A stretch of 37,240 nucleotides of DNA, taken from NCBI GenBank assembly GCA_016189945.1, contig JACPRN010000173.1, positions 1-37,240 of the forward strand, written 5' to 3'. This DNA is from Betaproteobacteria bacterium (GTDB taxonomy: Bacteria; Pseudomonadota; Gammaproteobacteria; Burkholderiales; SG8-39). A program made the translations under genes and the position numbers. This document shows, piece by piece, positions 26,456-37,240 of the stretch. The notes beneath the pieces are model-generated. The model was not told the DNA's origin and ran no database searches. It saw only the letters and a list, made by a program, of their open reading frames with translations. Every line of letters starts with the position of its first letter. Position 1 is the first letter of the stretch.

Positions 26456-26808
26456 GACTTTCCCCAGTGACTAGGTGGACCTTCCTTCGAGCTCGTGTTC
26501 CCCTCGAAGCCTTCCCGTCCAATGCCGCGGTTGCGATTTGGACATCGGCACCCCGCAGCGAATTCCCACAAGCGATTAAATGTTTCCGCGCGCCCCGGGT
26601 ATCCACAAGTCGCTGATGGGTTTTGTCGTGCAGGGCCATGGCCTCTGTACGAGCCGGGTCGGGTGACGCATTCTTGGTAGCTCGAAACGGATATAGGGGC
26701 CGAGGGTCCCTCGCCGGCCTCAGTTCCCGCTGACCGGGCTGGCAAAGGAAGAGTGTCGGAAGAGCCCTGCGGCGAGCGCGTTCTCCCCGCGGGTGAACGG
26801 TTTGCGGG

Positions 26809-27210
26809 CTAGCCCGCTGTGGCCAGGAATTCGGCCAACCCCTTGTCCGCCACCATGATGTCGCGGTTCACCCAACTGTCCAGGATGACGAGCAGCGTCG
26901 TGAATTCCGCGGTAGCGCCTGCGTCGTAGGACGCCTTGAATGTGAGCACGTCCTTGAGAAACCTCTCGTGCATAGCCGTGTGCTCTTTGGCCTTCGGATA
27001 CCGGTGCAGGTCCATGAGCCGCTCTTCGATCGTGAAGTGCTTGCGCGTTTCTTCGACAAACTGCTCGAGCACGTTGCTGCAGAATTCCTTCGACTTCTTG
27101 CTTTCCATGCCATCGGCCAACTGATTGATCAGTTCGACCAGTTTCTCGTGGCCGTGATCCATATCGGCGTTCCCGGTCTTTTGCTTCTCACCCCAGTTGA
27201 TCCACTTCAT
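26809..27210 (-). CDS. Bacteriohemerythrin-like protein with altered ligand motif
   Basis: DMDHGHEKL, HFTIEERLM, HTAMHERF; final HI-type motif reads VNRDIMVAD. Confidence 0.85.
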   Translation of the reverse strand: MKWINWGEKQKTGNADMDHGHEKLVELINQLADGMESKKSKEFCSNVLEQFVEETRKHFTIEERLMDLHRYPKAKEHTAMHERFLKDVLTFKASYDAGATAEFTTLLVILDSWVNRDIMVADKGLAEFLATAG

Positions 27211-27367
27211 GGCGCTTTCCCCTTGAATTCGCCGACCGCGGCCCGCGTCCATGAATACTAGACCCCCCTGCAATTGGTGGCAATTGCGTAGTGCGTCGAA
27301 GCGCCTTCGCGCCTAGCCTTGGCGCTACGGATCGCGCCGCGGCCGCAGCCGTTCCCGGGAGGCAGCG

Positions 27368-27547
27368 ATGAGAGCCTTTGCGTTCGAATTGACGTTGCTG
27401 TGCCTGCTCACCTCCATGGTGTTTCCCGTCGCGCTGCTCGGGGCGATCTCCACCGGCATCGCCCGTCACGAACGCCTGGCGCTGCTCGCATCGGCCGGCC
27501 TCGCTTTATGCGTGGCTGGGGTCTGGTTCGCGATCATGCTGTACTGA
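27368..27547 (+). CDS. Small membrane protein (59 aa)
   Basis: MRAFAFELTLLCLLTSMVFPVALLGAISTGIARHERLALLASAGLALCVAGVWFAIMLY; two hydrophobic helices. Confidence 0.6.
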   Translation: MRAFAFELTLLCLLTSMVFPVALLGAISTGIARHERLALLASAGLALCVAGVWFAIMLY

Positions 27548-27582
27548 GCGCCTATGCCGCCCGCCGTCCTCAGGACCATGAT

Positions 27583-27774
27583 ATGAACGCCCACCGGGCC
27601 GAGGCCTGGTTCCGGCGACTCGGCCGTGCGCTCTTGCGCCTCATCGGCAGGCGCCCGCATCGGCACGCGGCGGTGCGCGATCCGCTCCCGGCCGGAATCC
27701 AGATCCGGCTTGAATCGCAAGGCTTGCTCTACATCGAGCCGCGCGCCGCAGGCGGCGGGAAATCCGACGCTTGA
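27583..27774 (+). CDS. Small basic protein (63 aa)
   Basis: MNAHRAEAWFRRLGRALLRLIGRRPHRHAAVRDPLPAGIQIRLESQGLLYIEPRAAGGGKSDA; overlaps the 3' end of the histidine kinase. Confidence 0.4.
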   Translation: MNAHRAEAWFRRLGRALLRLIGRRPHRHAAVRDPLPAGIQIRLESQGLLYIEPRAAGGGKSDA

Positions 27775-29594
27775 GATTGCACGCCGGGGGCCCCGGCGGC
27801 GAGGGGAAAAACGGCGCGTATTTCGGTCCCGCTGCCCGGACTGGAGCGGATTTCGAGGCGCCCGCTCGCCTGCCTGACGCGCTCTTCCATTCCCATCAGG
27901 CCGAGGCCCCTCTCCGAGAGACGCTCCCGCGCGCCCGCGGCGTCGAAACCTTTTCCGTTGTCGCGCACGCTCAATCGCAGTTGATCCTGGTCCTGCTGGA
28001 AACTCACCCACACCTCGCTCGCGTGCGCATGCCGAGCGACGTTGACCAAGGCTTCCTGCGCCACGCGAAAGCATGCCAGCTCCAGGTCGCGGTTCGGCCG
28101 CGCGGCCTGCGCCGGCGCGTCGAAGTGCAGCGCCCAGCCGGCGGCGTCAGCCTGCTTTCTGCAATGCGCCCCGAGCGCCACGTAGAGCCCGAAGTCCTCC
28201 AGTTGCGGGGGATGCAGGTCGAGCGACATGCCGCGCACGCGCTCCAGCGCCGCGTCCGCGAGCGCGCGCGCGTCGCGCAGATGATCTTGGCCCTCCGGGT
28301 CGCGGCAGTGCGCCTGCAGCTCCTGCAGATGCAGCCCGAGAGTGACGAGTTCCTGACCCGACTGCTCATGCAGCTCGAAGGCGACTTTGCGCCGTTCCTC
28401 TTCCTGGGTGCGCGTGAGCCTTTGCGAAAGCGCCTGCAGACGGTTGAAAGCCGCCGCAAGGGCGTCCTGCGCCTGCTTGCGCTCGGCGATCTCCGCGCGC
28501 AGCGCTTCATCGAGCCGGTTGCGCTCTGTCGCCAGGCGGTCGAAGTCGGCAATCAGTTGGCCGATCTCGTCCTCGCGCCCGACCGGTATCTGCGCCAGCG
28601 GTTCGTCGCCCTCGGCCATTCGCCGCATCGCCGCACCTGCCTTCTTGAGCGGCTCCAACTGCCGCGCCAGAACGAAGTACAGGACCAAACCGACCCCGAG
28701 CGACATCAGCAGGGCTGCCAGGTAGACCTGACGCTGTAGATCGACGATGGGCGCAAAGGCTTCCTTGGTCGGGGCTGCGGCGAGAAGCACCCAGCCGGTT
28801 GTCGCCAACTTCCGGCTTACCGCCAGCGTTTCGACCCCGATAGCGGTAACGGTGATTCCTTCCCCCTCGTATCCCTCGTCGAGCCGCCGGTCGAGATCGG
28901 CGATCACGCCTCTGGGCGGCAGCCGGCTCATGATCCGGCCCGGTTGCGGCGCCGAGAGGATCAAGCGGTCCTTGGGCGAGGCGAGAACGAAGTAGCCGCT
29001 CTCGCCGAACTTGGTGTGTTCGAGTTTGCCAAGCAGAAGCGGGTCCGAAAGCGCGACCAGGCCGACGAGTGCGCCGATCGCGGTGCCCGAGGCGTTCCGC
29101 AATGGATAGGCGATCGGAATAACCGGCCGCTGCTGCTGCGTCGGTGCAGGGGTCGGATCGCCGACAACCGCTTTGCCGGTTGCCATGAGATCGCGAAAAT
29201 AATCGCGTTCCGCAATCGACATGCCCGGAATTGCTGCGCCCTGGGGGTAAGCCGCGGTGATGATTCCCTTGCTGTCCGTCGTGAAGCAGCCGGCGGGGAA
29301 GAGCACGTTCGCCTCGGTGAGTTGATCCAGCGCGCGCTCGAGTTTCTTCGCGTCGGCAAGCATCTCGGGCGTTAGCGATGCGGCGATGCCTTTCAGCGCT
29401 TCGATTTCCAGGCTGATTTCGCGGTCGAGGTCGGCGGCGATAAAGCGGGCCATGGTCGCCAAGTGGTTCGAGACAAGCCGGCTCAGGTCGGTACGCAGAA
29501 CCGCGGTGACGCGAATGGCCAAACCCCAGATGCTGGCGAAGAAAATCGCCACGACCAGGAGCATGATTCTGGTTTTGAGGCTCATCGAGCGCAT
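27729..29594 (-). CDS. Sensor histidine kinase, NarX/HisKA_3 type with N-terminal sensor and HAMP
   Basis: Two TM segments around a cache-like sensor; AFELHEQSGQELVTLGLHLQEL; VRDNGKGFD; GLGLMGMEERV. Confidence 0.9.
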   Translation of the reverse strand: MRSMSLKTRIMLLVVAIFFASIWGLAIRVTAVLRTDLSRLVSNHLATMARFIAADLDREISLEIEALKGIAASLTPEMLADAKKLERALDQLTEANVLFPAGCFTTDSKGIITAAYPQGAAIPGMSIAERDYFRDLMATGKAVVGDPTPAPTQQQRPVIPIAYPLRNASGTAIGALVGLVALSDPLLLGKLEHTKFGESGYFVLASPKDRLILSAPQPGRIMSRLPPRGVIADLDRRLDEGYEGEGITVTAIGVETLAVSRKLATTGWVLLAAAPTKEAFAPIVDLQRQVYLAALLMSLGVGLVLYFVLARQLEPLKKAGAAMRRMAEGDEPLAQIPVGREDEIGQLIADFDRLATERNRLDEALRAEIAERKQAQDALAAAFNRLQALSQRLTRTQEEERRKVAFELHEQSGQELVTLGLHLQELQAHCRDPEGQDHLRDARALADAALERVRGMSLDLHPPQLEDFGLYVALGAHCRKQADAAGWALHFDAPAQAARPNRDLELACFRVAQEALVNVARHAHASEVWVSFQQDQDQLRLSVRDNGKGFDAAGARERLSERGLGLMGMEERVRQASGRLEIRSSPGSGTEIRAVFPLAAGAPGVQSQASDFPPPAARGSM

Positions 29595-29868
29595 GGCGTC
29601 ATGCTACCCGCGAGGAAAAAAAGTCAATATTATCGTACGGCGTTCATGAGCACCCGGCTTGCTCTGGGACAAACACGGCGCTGCTTTTTCTCCGGGACGT
29701 TCATCGGATCGCCGGCGAGGAACCATTCGCCCCCTGCGGATTGGTTCCAATATTGCCTTAGTCTATACCGCTGGCGGCGGTTTTTCGCGGCAGAATACTC
29801 CGCCGGCGCTGCCGTACGGCACGGCAGACCGCCCTACGAGCCTAGCTGCGTGAACGTCCCGCCGAAAC

Positions 29869-30303
29869 CTAGCCCAGGATTTCCAGAATATGCTCGCGCC
29901 GGCGCACCTCGGCGACAAAATCCTCGAGCTCCGGACCCAGCACATCGCGGGCTGAAATCATGCCGACCGGTTTCCCGTTCCTGACCACCGGCACATGCCG
30001 GAATCCTCCCTCGTACATCATGTGCAGAGCGTGGCCGAATTGCTTGTTCGGGTCGATGGTTTGCGGGTTGCGCGTCATGACCTCGGTGAGCTGCGTGGAC
30101 CTCGGATCGCGTCCCTGGGCGATGACGCGGGTGAGCGCGTCGCGCTCGGTGAAGATCCCCACCAGACGGCCGCGCTCGGTGACCACGATGGCGCCGAAAT
30201 CGCTTTTTTTCATCAGGTCGGCTGCTTCGCTGACGGTAAGCTGCGCCGAGCACGCAAGGATCGTCTGCTTTTCGATGATGCTGCTGATCAGTCGCTGGGG
30301 CAT
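29869..30303 (-). CDS. Tandem CBS domain protein
   Basis: TVSEAADLMKKSDFGAIVVTERGRLVGIFTERDALTRVI; HALHMMYEGGFRHVPVVRNGKPVGMISARDVL. Confidence 0.92.
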   Translation of the reverse strand: MPQRLISSIIEKQTILACSAQLTVSEAADLMKKSDFGAIVVTERGRLVGIFTERDALTRVIAQGRDPRSTQLTEVMTRNPQTIDPNKQFGHALHMMYEGGFRHVPVVRNGKPVGMISARDVLGPELEDFVAEVRRREHILEILG

Positions 30304-30610
30304 GACAGGTCTCCGTTTGCAGGTGGTCGAGAAATTGCGCGCGCTCGTGTGCCGCACCCGGTCCGGCGTGCCAACATCCGCAGCCGAGCAAGTTCGTGCG
30401 CGATCGCGCTTCGCCGTCCTAGCGTAGGAACCGGGGAGCACCGTCGAGTTCCCGCTTTGTGGCTGCTGCGCCGCGTCAAAACCATGTCGAGTACGGTGTC
30501 TCGGTCCGCGGGCAGGCTTTTCGCTGCGGGGGGAACGCCGCGCGCGGCGGTAGCATCTTATGTCTTGTGTGTCACGGAACGAAATCCGACGAACTCTATG
30601 AGGAGGCACA

Positions 30611-30850
30611 ATGGCGAGGCTGGTGAAACGGTATCGCAGCAGACCGTACGCAGTGACCATCGGGGGCGAAACCAAATACATCTGCGGTTGCGGGCTCTCA
30701 AGCACCCAGCCGTTCTGCAACGGGACGCACAAGATCACGCAGACCGAGGCACCCGGGACGCTCTCTTGGTATGACCAAGACGGACAGCGGCATGATACCC
30801 CGGACAGCTTCCCGGACATCTGCAGCGACGAACAGACCAAGGACGCGTAG
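30611..30850 (+). CDS. CDGSH iron-sulfur domain protein
   Basis: CGCGLSSTQPFCNGTH; SD aggagg. Confidence 0.9.
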   Translation: MARLVKRYRSRPYAVTIGGETKYICGCGLSSTQPFCNGTHKITQTEAPGTLSWYDQDGQRHDTPDSFPDICSDEQTKDA

Positions 30851-30860
30851 AGGCTGAAAC

Positions 30861-31583
30861 ATGCCGGCGCACGAAACGAGGTTCCTCTCGCGCGAGCAAA
30901 TCGCCGAAGGCACCATGGCCTTTCGCTTCGCCAAGCCGGCCGGTTTCAACTTCAGGGCCGGCCAGTCGATGATCGTCACGCTTCTCGATCCGCCCGAGAC
31001 CGACGCCAAGGGCAATCAACGCTCGTTTTCGATCGCCAGCGCTCCTGCCGAGGCCGATCTGGCGATCGCAACCCGAATGCGCGACACGGCGTTCAAGCGC
31101 GTTCTGAAGGCGATGCCGGAGGGGACTCGGGTGCAGATTCGCGGGCCCGCCGGCAGTTTTGTCCTCGATGAAGGCGAGCGCCGTCCTGCGGTGTTCATCG
31201 CCGGCGGCATCGGCATCACCCCGTTTGTCAGCATGCTGAGGCAGTCGGCGATCGAGCCGCTGGAGCGCAAGCTCTACCTGCTGTATTCCAATCGCAGGCC
31301 GGAGGACGCCGCATTCCTGCGCGAGCTGATGGCGCTCGAGCAGCGCAATTCAAACTACCGCATTGTCGTCACCATGAGCGGCACGGAAGAAGCGCGCGAA
31401 TCGTGGAATGGCGAACGGGGCCGTATCGACAAGGCGATGCTCGAGCGCACTCTCGTCGATCTTCTTGTCCCGGTCTATTACGTGGCCGGGCCGCCGGCCA
31501 TGGTGGAGGCGATGCAGGGGCCGCTCGCCGGCGCGGGAGTGAAGACCGAGGACATCCGCTGCGACGAATTCTTCGGCTACTGA
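30861..31583 (+). CDS. FAD/NAD(P)-dependent ferredoxin-reductase-like oxidoreductase
   Basis: RSFSIASAP, AVFIAGGIGITPFVSMLR, LYLLYSNRRPEDAAF, YYVAGPPAMVEAM. Confidence 0.92.
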   Translation: MPAHETRFLSREQIAEGTMAFRFAKPAGFNFRAGQSMIVTLLDPPETDAKGNQRSFSIASAPAEADLAIATRMRDTAFKRVLKAMPEGTRVQIRGPAGSFVLDEGERRPAVFIAGGIGITPFVSMLRQSAIEPLERKLYLLYSNRRPEDAAFLRELMALEQRNSNYRIVVTMSGTEEARESWNGERGRIDKAMLERTLVDLLVPVYYVAGPPAMVEAMQGPLAGAGVKTEDIRCDEFFGY

Positions 31584-31613
31584 CGGGCTCCCAGTGCGAT
31601 TGGTTTCGGCCGC

Positions 31614-33371
31614 TTATCTCTGCCCGCGGTGCCAGCGCTCCCTGCTGTCGGAGCGCCGGCCCTGGTGCGACGTTTGGCCTTTCTCTCCACCGCCTCGCTC
31701 GTGCGCTCCCGTTCTCGGCGCGCCTGCCGGGGCGGGTGTTCCGCCGCCGGCGCGAACTTGCATCCCGGGTATCGCCGGCGCGTCGGCGCGGATTGCCGCT
31801 TCGCGCCGCATTTCAGGCGGCCGCGTTTCCGCCCGCCCGTGGCGCGCTCGCGGAGATTCCACGAGGTCGGGTACGGTCGCGCGCATCGGGGGCGGGGCGG
31901 GACGAATCTCCGGCCGGAACTCTGCCGCCCGCGGCGCTTGTGGAACATTGCGAACGATTGCCGGCGTCGGGGGCGTGGCTGCTCGATCCTGCGCTTGAAA
32001 GTGTGCGGCGCGCGGCGCTGGTGAAACAGCACTGGGCACCGCGGCTTGTACGGGCGGAGCAGCGGGACGAATCTCCGGCCGGAACCCTGCTGCCCGCGGC
32101 GCTTGTGGAACATTGGGTACGATTGCCGGCGTCGGGGGCGTGGCTGCTCGATTCTGCGCTTGAGAGTGCGCCGCCCGCGGCCCCGTTGAAACAGCGTTGG
32201 GCACCACGGCTTGCACGGGCGGCCCAGCGGGACGAATCTCCGGTCGGGACTCTGCCGCCCGCGGCGCTTGTGGAACATTGGGTACGATTGCCGGCGTCGC
32301 GGGTGTGGCTGCTCGATTCTGCGCTTGAGAGTGCGCCGCCCGCGGCCCCGGTGAAACAGCGTTGGGCGCCACGGCTTGCACGGGCGGCCCAGCGGGACGA
32401 ATCTCCGGCCGGGGCCCTGATCGCGGCCGCTCATCGTTTCGCGCCTGCGCGCGCTGCCTTCCCGGGATCCCGGAAAACCTCTGCGCCGCCGCTTCCCGAT
32501 ATGCGATTCCCCGGCGATGCGCCGGATCATGCTGCCAGGCCCGCGGCGCCTGATTCAACGCCGAAACGTTCGCCTGTGCAGCGACGTTCGCCCGCGGACT
32601 CGCGATCGCCGCCCTGGTACGGTAGTAGGTGTTGTTCACGTTCACCACCTGTACCCGCCGGCGAGGCCAGTCGCAGGCGCCGAAAAAGAATCCTCTCGAA
32701 ACGACGATTCCGGGGCCCCAGTAGAACCTTGCCGCGTGTCCCGGCGGAATGAAATAGCCCGGCCACGGCCGCCAATACGTCGGCGCGGGTCCCGCCCACC
32801 ACCAGGCACCGAAAGCACGCGACGGATCGTAGTAGGGCACATAGACGATTTGCGGATGGACCGGAAGCACCGAGATGGCGCGCGCATCCTGGACCACCTG
32901 GATGCGCTCGTCTGAGCGCAGCGATCCCGCGTTGTGGGCCCGGTAACGGAGCATCTGTAGCGTTTCCATCACCTGCGGCTCCTGCGCAAGGAAGGCGTCT
33001 CCCACGGTGCGCGTCCATTCGGGGTTGTCGTCCATCCAAGCGAGCACCTGCGGAAACGCGACCAGCGACTTGACGCTGGGGTCCCAGTCCTCCTCCGCTG
33101 CCGCGCGCACCGCGTCGTCGCCCTGCAGCTCGGGGTGCATTCTGGACCAGCGCGCCGCTTCGGCCACTTCGAGCGGATAGGTCGCGGCCATCAGCATCTG
33201 GGAGAGCAGCGGATCGGGATAGAGCGCGACCGGCGCGAGCAACTGATCGAGCTGCTGCTGGGAGAACGCGGGCTGGTCCTGCGCAAGCGCGATCACGGGT
33301 GCAAGGCCGGGGGTGAACACGAGCGCGAGCACCAGCAGCCGCGTGGCCGCGTATTTGACCAGCGCTTTCAT
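31614..33371 (-). CDS. DUF3300-type exported protein with repetitive C-terminus
   Basis: FSQQQLDQLLAPVALYPDPLLSQMLMAATYPLEVAEAARW...; C-term tandem 55-aa repeats. Confidence 0.85.
   Translation of the reverse strand: MKALVKYAATRLLVLALVFTPGLAPVIALAQDQPAFSQQQLDQLLAPVALYPDPLLSQMLMAATYPLEVAEAARWSRMHPELQGDDAVRAAAEEDWDPSVKSLVAFPQVLAWMDDNPEWTRTVGDAFLAQEPQVMETLQMLRYRAHNAGSLRSDERIQVVQDARAISVLPVHPQIVYVPYYDPSRAFGAWWWAGPAPTYWRPWPGYFIPPGHAARFYWGPGIVVSRGFFFGACDWPRRRVQVVNVNNTYYRTRAAIASPRANVAAQANVSALNQAPRAWQHDPAHRRGIAYREAAAQRFSGIPGRQRAQARNDERPRSGPRPEIRPAGPPVQAVAPNAVSPGPRAAHSQAQNRAATPATPAIVPNVPQAPRAAESRPEIRPAGPPVQAVVPNAVSTGPRAAHSQAQNRAATPPTPAIVPNVPQAPRAAGFRPEIRPAAPPVQAAVPSAVSPAPRAAHFQAQDRAATPPTPAIVRNVPQAPRAAEFRPEIRPAPPPMRATVPDLVESPRARHGRAETRPPEMRREAAIRADAPAIPGMQVRAGGGTPAPAGAPRTGAHERGGGEKGQTSHQGRRSDSRERWHRGQR
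31901..32413. repeat. In-frame 165-bp tandem repeat, three units plus a partial fourth
   Basis: gacgaatctccgg recurs at 31901, 32066, 32231, 32396 (exact 165-bp spacing). Confidence 0.95.
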
Positions 33372-33610
33372 CTGCACCTCCTGTATCCCGGGTGGGCCAA
33401 CCGGCGATTGGCGCCTGATCGTTAGAACGTGCGAACGACCTCCCCGGTTCACAGGAAAAGTGCAACCATATGTAAGCGGGGAATCCGGTTGGAAACACGC
33501 GCCGGACGAATGCCGGGGCGGGAAAGAAAGCGCCCCGGCCGCTCGCGGTGCGGCAAGGGGCTGGCGCCTGCGGGCGCTATCGGCAGCGCCCGGGACGGGG
33601 ACGGTTCGCG

Positions 33611-33796
33611 TTACGCGTCAGGGGCGATGATCTCGTCGCCGATCGACACGTCCAGGCCGATGGAAAAGCTGTCCCCGAAATCGCCGATGTCGTTCCCGTC
33701 CTCGACCCATCCGCGGCGTGCAAACACGGGCGTGTATTCGATCTCCTCCAGCTCGGGCAGGTCGTCGAGGTCGTAATCGTCGCGCGTGCTATTCAT
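33611..33796 (-). CDS. Small highly acidic protein (61 aa)
   Basis: MNSTRDDYDLDDLPELEEIEYTPVFARRGWVEDGNDIGDFGDSFSIGLDVSIGDEIIAPDA; SD GGAGAG. Confidence 0.65.
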   Translation of the reverse strand: MNSTRDDYDLDDLPELEEIEYTPVFARRGWVEDGNDIGDFGDSFSIGLDVSIGDEIIAPDA

Positions 33797-34008
33797 GATC
33801 TCTCCTGCAGTTCAGTGGCTCTATTCCCGGACGGACCGTGCGTGGAGGCGTCAAACGGATTTCTGTCGATGACGATTCCGCACGCTGGTCCATGGGGGAA
33901 GTCTGGTCGCTCGTCCGCTGCCGCGCAGCCGGGCAAACCCCGTAATTGCCCCCCCGTGGACACCGCAACGTGCATGAGGGTAAAGACGTAGTGCGGCGCG
34001 ACAATAAT

Positions 34009-36270
<2,262 letters not shown>

Positions 36271-36499
36271 TTGGTCTCTCCAGCGCGGCCAGTTCAATCC
36301 GTCGATGCGGGGTGCTCCGACGCTCTTCGCGTTGGTGCCTACGCTACTTGCGCGCACCTACGCTGTCTGTACGGAATATCCGGTATCTCGCGATGGAGGA
36401 AGGACCCCATCATCGCTGCTGGAAATTGCGCAGCGTGGCGACCCCGGATGGGCGAACCCGGGGGAGAGGTGCCGCCGGCGGCTAATGGATCGGGCGCAT

Positions 36500-36943
36500 T
36501 TACTCCGGGCCGCGCAATCGGTGCGCGCCGTCATTTCCGGCGCCGAACGGCCGGCGCCGGAACAGATCGAGGGCGCATTGCGCAAACCGCCGGTCGCTCC
36601 CGGTGATGTGGCCGAGCAGCAGCGTCTTCATCGCCGGTGCCACCCGGTCCCTGGCGCTTTCCCGTCCGACCCTGCGTTCGATATCGGCAATGCGCGCCAA
36701 GGCATTCCGGTGCTCGTCGCGATGCGTCCTCAGCTCCGAATAGGGGATGAGCCGCATCAGGGACTCTTCAACGTCGAAGTGATACTCCATGAATCTGCGC
36801 GTGGACTGCACCAGGGGATGCACCTGGTCCCAATGCGCCCTCCCTTCCCCCATCCTTTCAAATCGCGTGATGATTTCCAGGATGGTCCGGTGCTGGTTGT
36901 CGAGATTGTGTATGCCGGTTGCATACTCGGATTTCCATTTCAT
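36500..36943 (-). CDS. Bacteriohemerythrin with complete ligand set
   Basis: GIHNLDNQHRTIL, HFDVEESLM, HRDEHRNAL, GHITGSD. Confidence 0.9.
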   Translation of the reverse strand: MKWKSEYATGIHNLDNQHRTILEIITRFERMGEGRAHWDQVHPLVQSTRRFMEYHFDVEESLMRLIPYSELRTHRDEHRNALARIADIERRVGRESARDRVAPAMKTLLLGHITGSDRRFAQCALDLFRRRPFGAGNDGAHRLRGPE

Positions 36944-37045
36944 GCCGAATGGTCCTTCAAGGAATGCGCCCGGCTTGACTCGTTCGGCGGATTTGCGCGG
37001 GCAAAGTTCCCCTGCGCCCGCGGCGGCCAAGCCGAACCTGAGGTG

Positions 37046-37240
37046 CTACGATGGCGCCACCACCGCGCCGTTCACGATGCGCACTCGTTCACCCACCGCA
37101 GCCGCAGGCGGTCTCGGTTGCGAAATGGTGCGAAAGGACCCGTCGTCCATGTGCACGGTAACGCGGTAGGAGACGCGCTTTTTCGCCGTCCTTTCAATCT
37201 CGTTTCCCGCCGGCATATCGACGCTGCGCACCCCCGCCAA
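37046..37240 (-). CDS. C-terminal part of an outer-membrane lipoprotein-like protein, truncated by window edge
   Basis: KKRVSYRVTVHMDDGSFRTISQPRPPAAAVGERVRIVNGAVVAPS; resembles the C-terminus of glycine-zipper 2TM proteins. Confidence 0.5.
   Translation of the reverse strand: MAGVRSVDMPAGNEIERTAKKRVSYRVTVHMDDGSFRTISQPRPPAAAVGERVRIVNGAVVAPS

Noticed and set aside
26460-26800. Searched for an FNR box upstream of the cox operon
   Set aside because: No TTGAY-N4-RTCAA match was seen there, nor upstream of either hemerythrin, CBS, CDGSH or clpA; they are not claimed as members of the FNR set.
31901-32413. Possible CRISPR array
   Set aside because: Repeat unit is 165 bp contiguous and in frame with coding sequence; no short repeat/spacer pattern and no cas genes.
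31403-32752. 449-aa plus-strand ORF with internal repeats
   Set aside because: Overlaps the oxidoreductase end and is antisense to DUF3300; its repeats simply mirror the 165-bp tandem array.

Overview
GC-rich bacterial window, most like a betaproteobacterium by gene content; no rRNA, tRNA, CRISPR array or intact transposase was seen. Main blocks: (i) an ACP + GNAT pair at the left edge; (ii) a minus-strand block with a PLP-dependent (ODC/DAPDC-like) decarboxylase, a cyclic-2,3-diphosphoglycerate-synthase-like protein, a 37-aa sORF, a PRPP synthetase paralogue, a phosphoribosyltransferase and a 57-aa sORF; (iii) a GlgC-like nucleotidyltransferase, a decayed region with an AAA/DUF4143 ATPase between two copies of a gene 3' end, and an Hsp70/DnaJ deletion scar; (iv) envelope/lipoprotein genes; (v) an ALDH7-like dehydrogenase next to an in-frame arginase::ornithine aminotransferase fusion; (vi) a heme-copper oxidase operon (diheme CoxII, CoxI, two subunit-III proteins, subunit IV) convergent with ctaB; (vii) a redox/stress region with two hemerythrins, an orphan NarX-type kinase, CBS, CDGSH, a flavin reductase, DUF3300 and ClpA. 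The most system-like signal is a local set of four FNR/ANR-type palindromes (TTGAY-N4-RTCAA), each followed on the minus strand by a TANNNT hexamer exactly 21 nt downstream (class II FNR geometry). They lie upstream of the decarboxylase/cpgS-like pair, the sORF-prs-PRT-sORF operon, the Hsp70/DnaJ remnant and a small unknown protein. This suggests a local oxygen-responsive PRPP/cDPG-like/amine metabolism module. All family calls come from reading motifs by eye; no database search was run.
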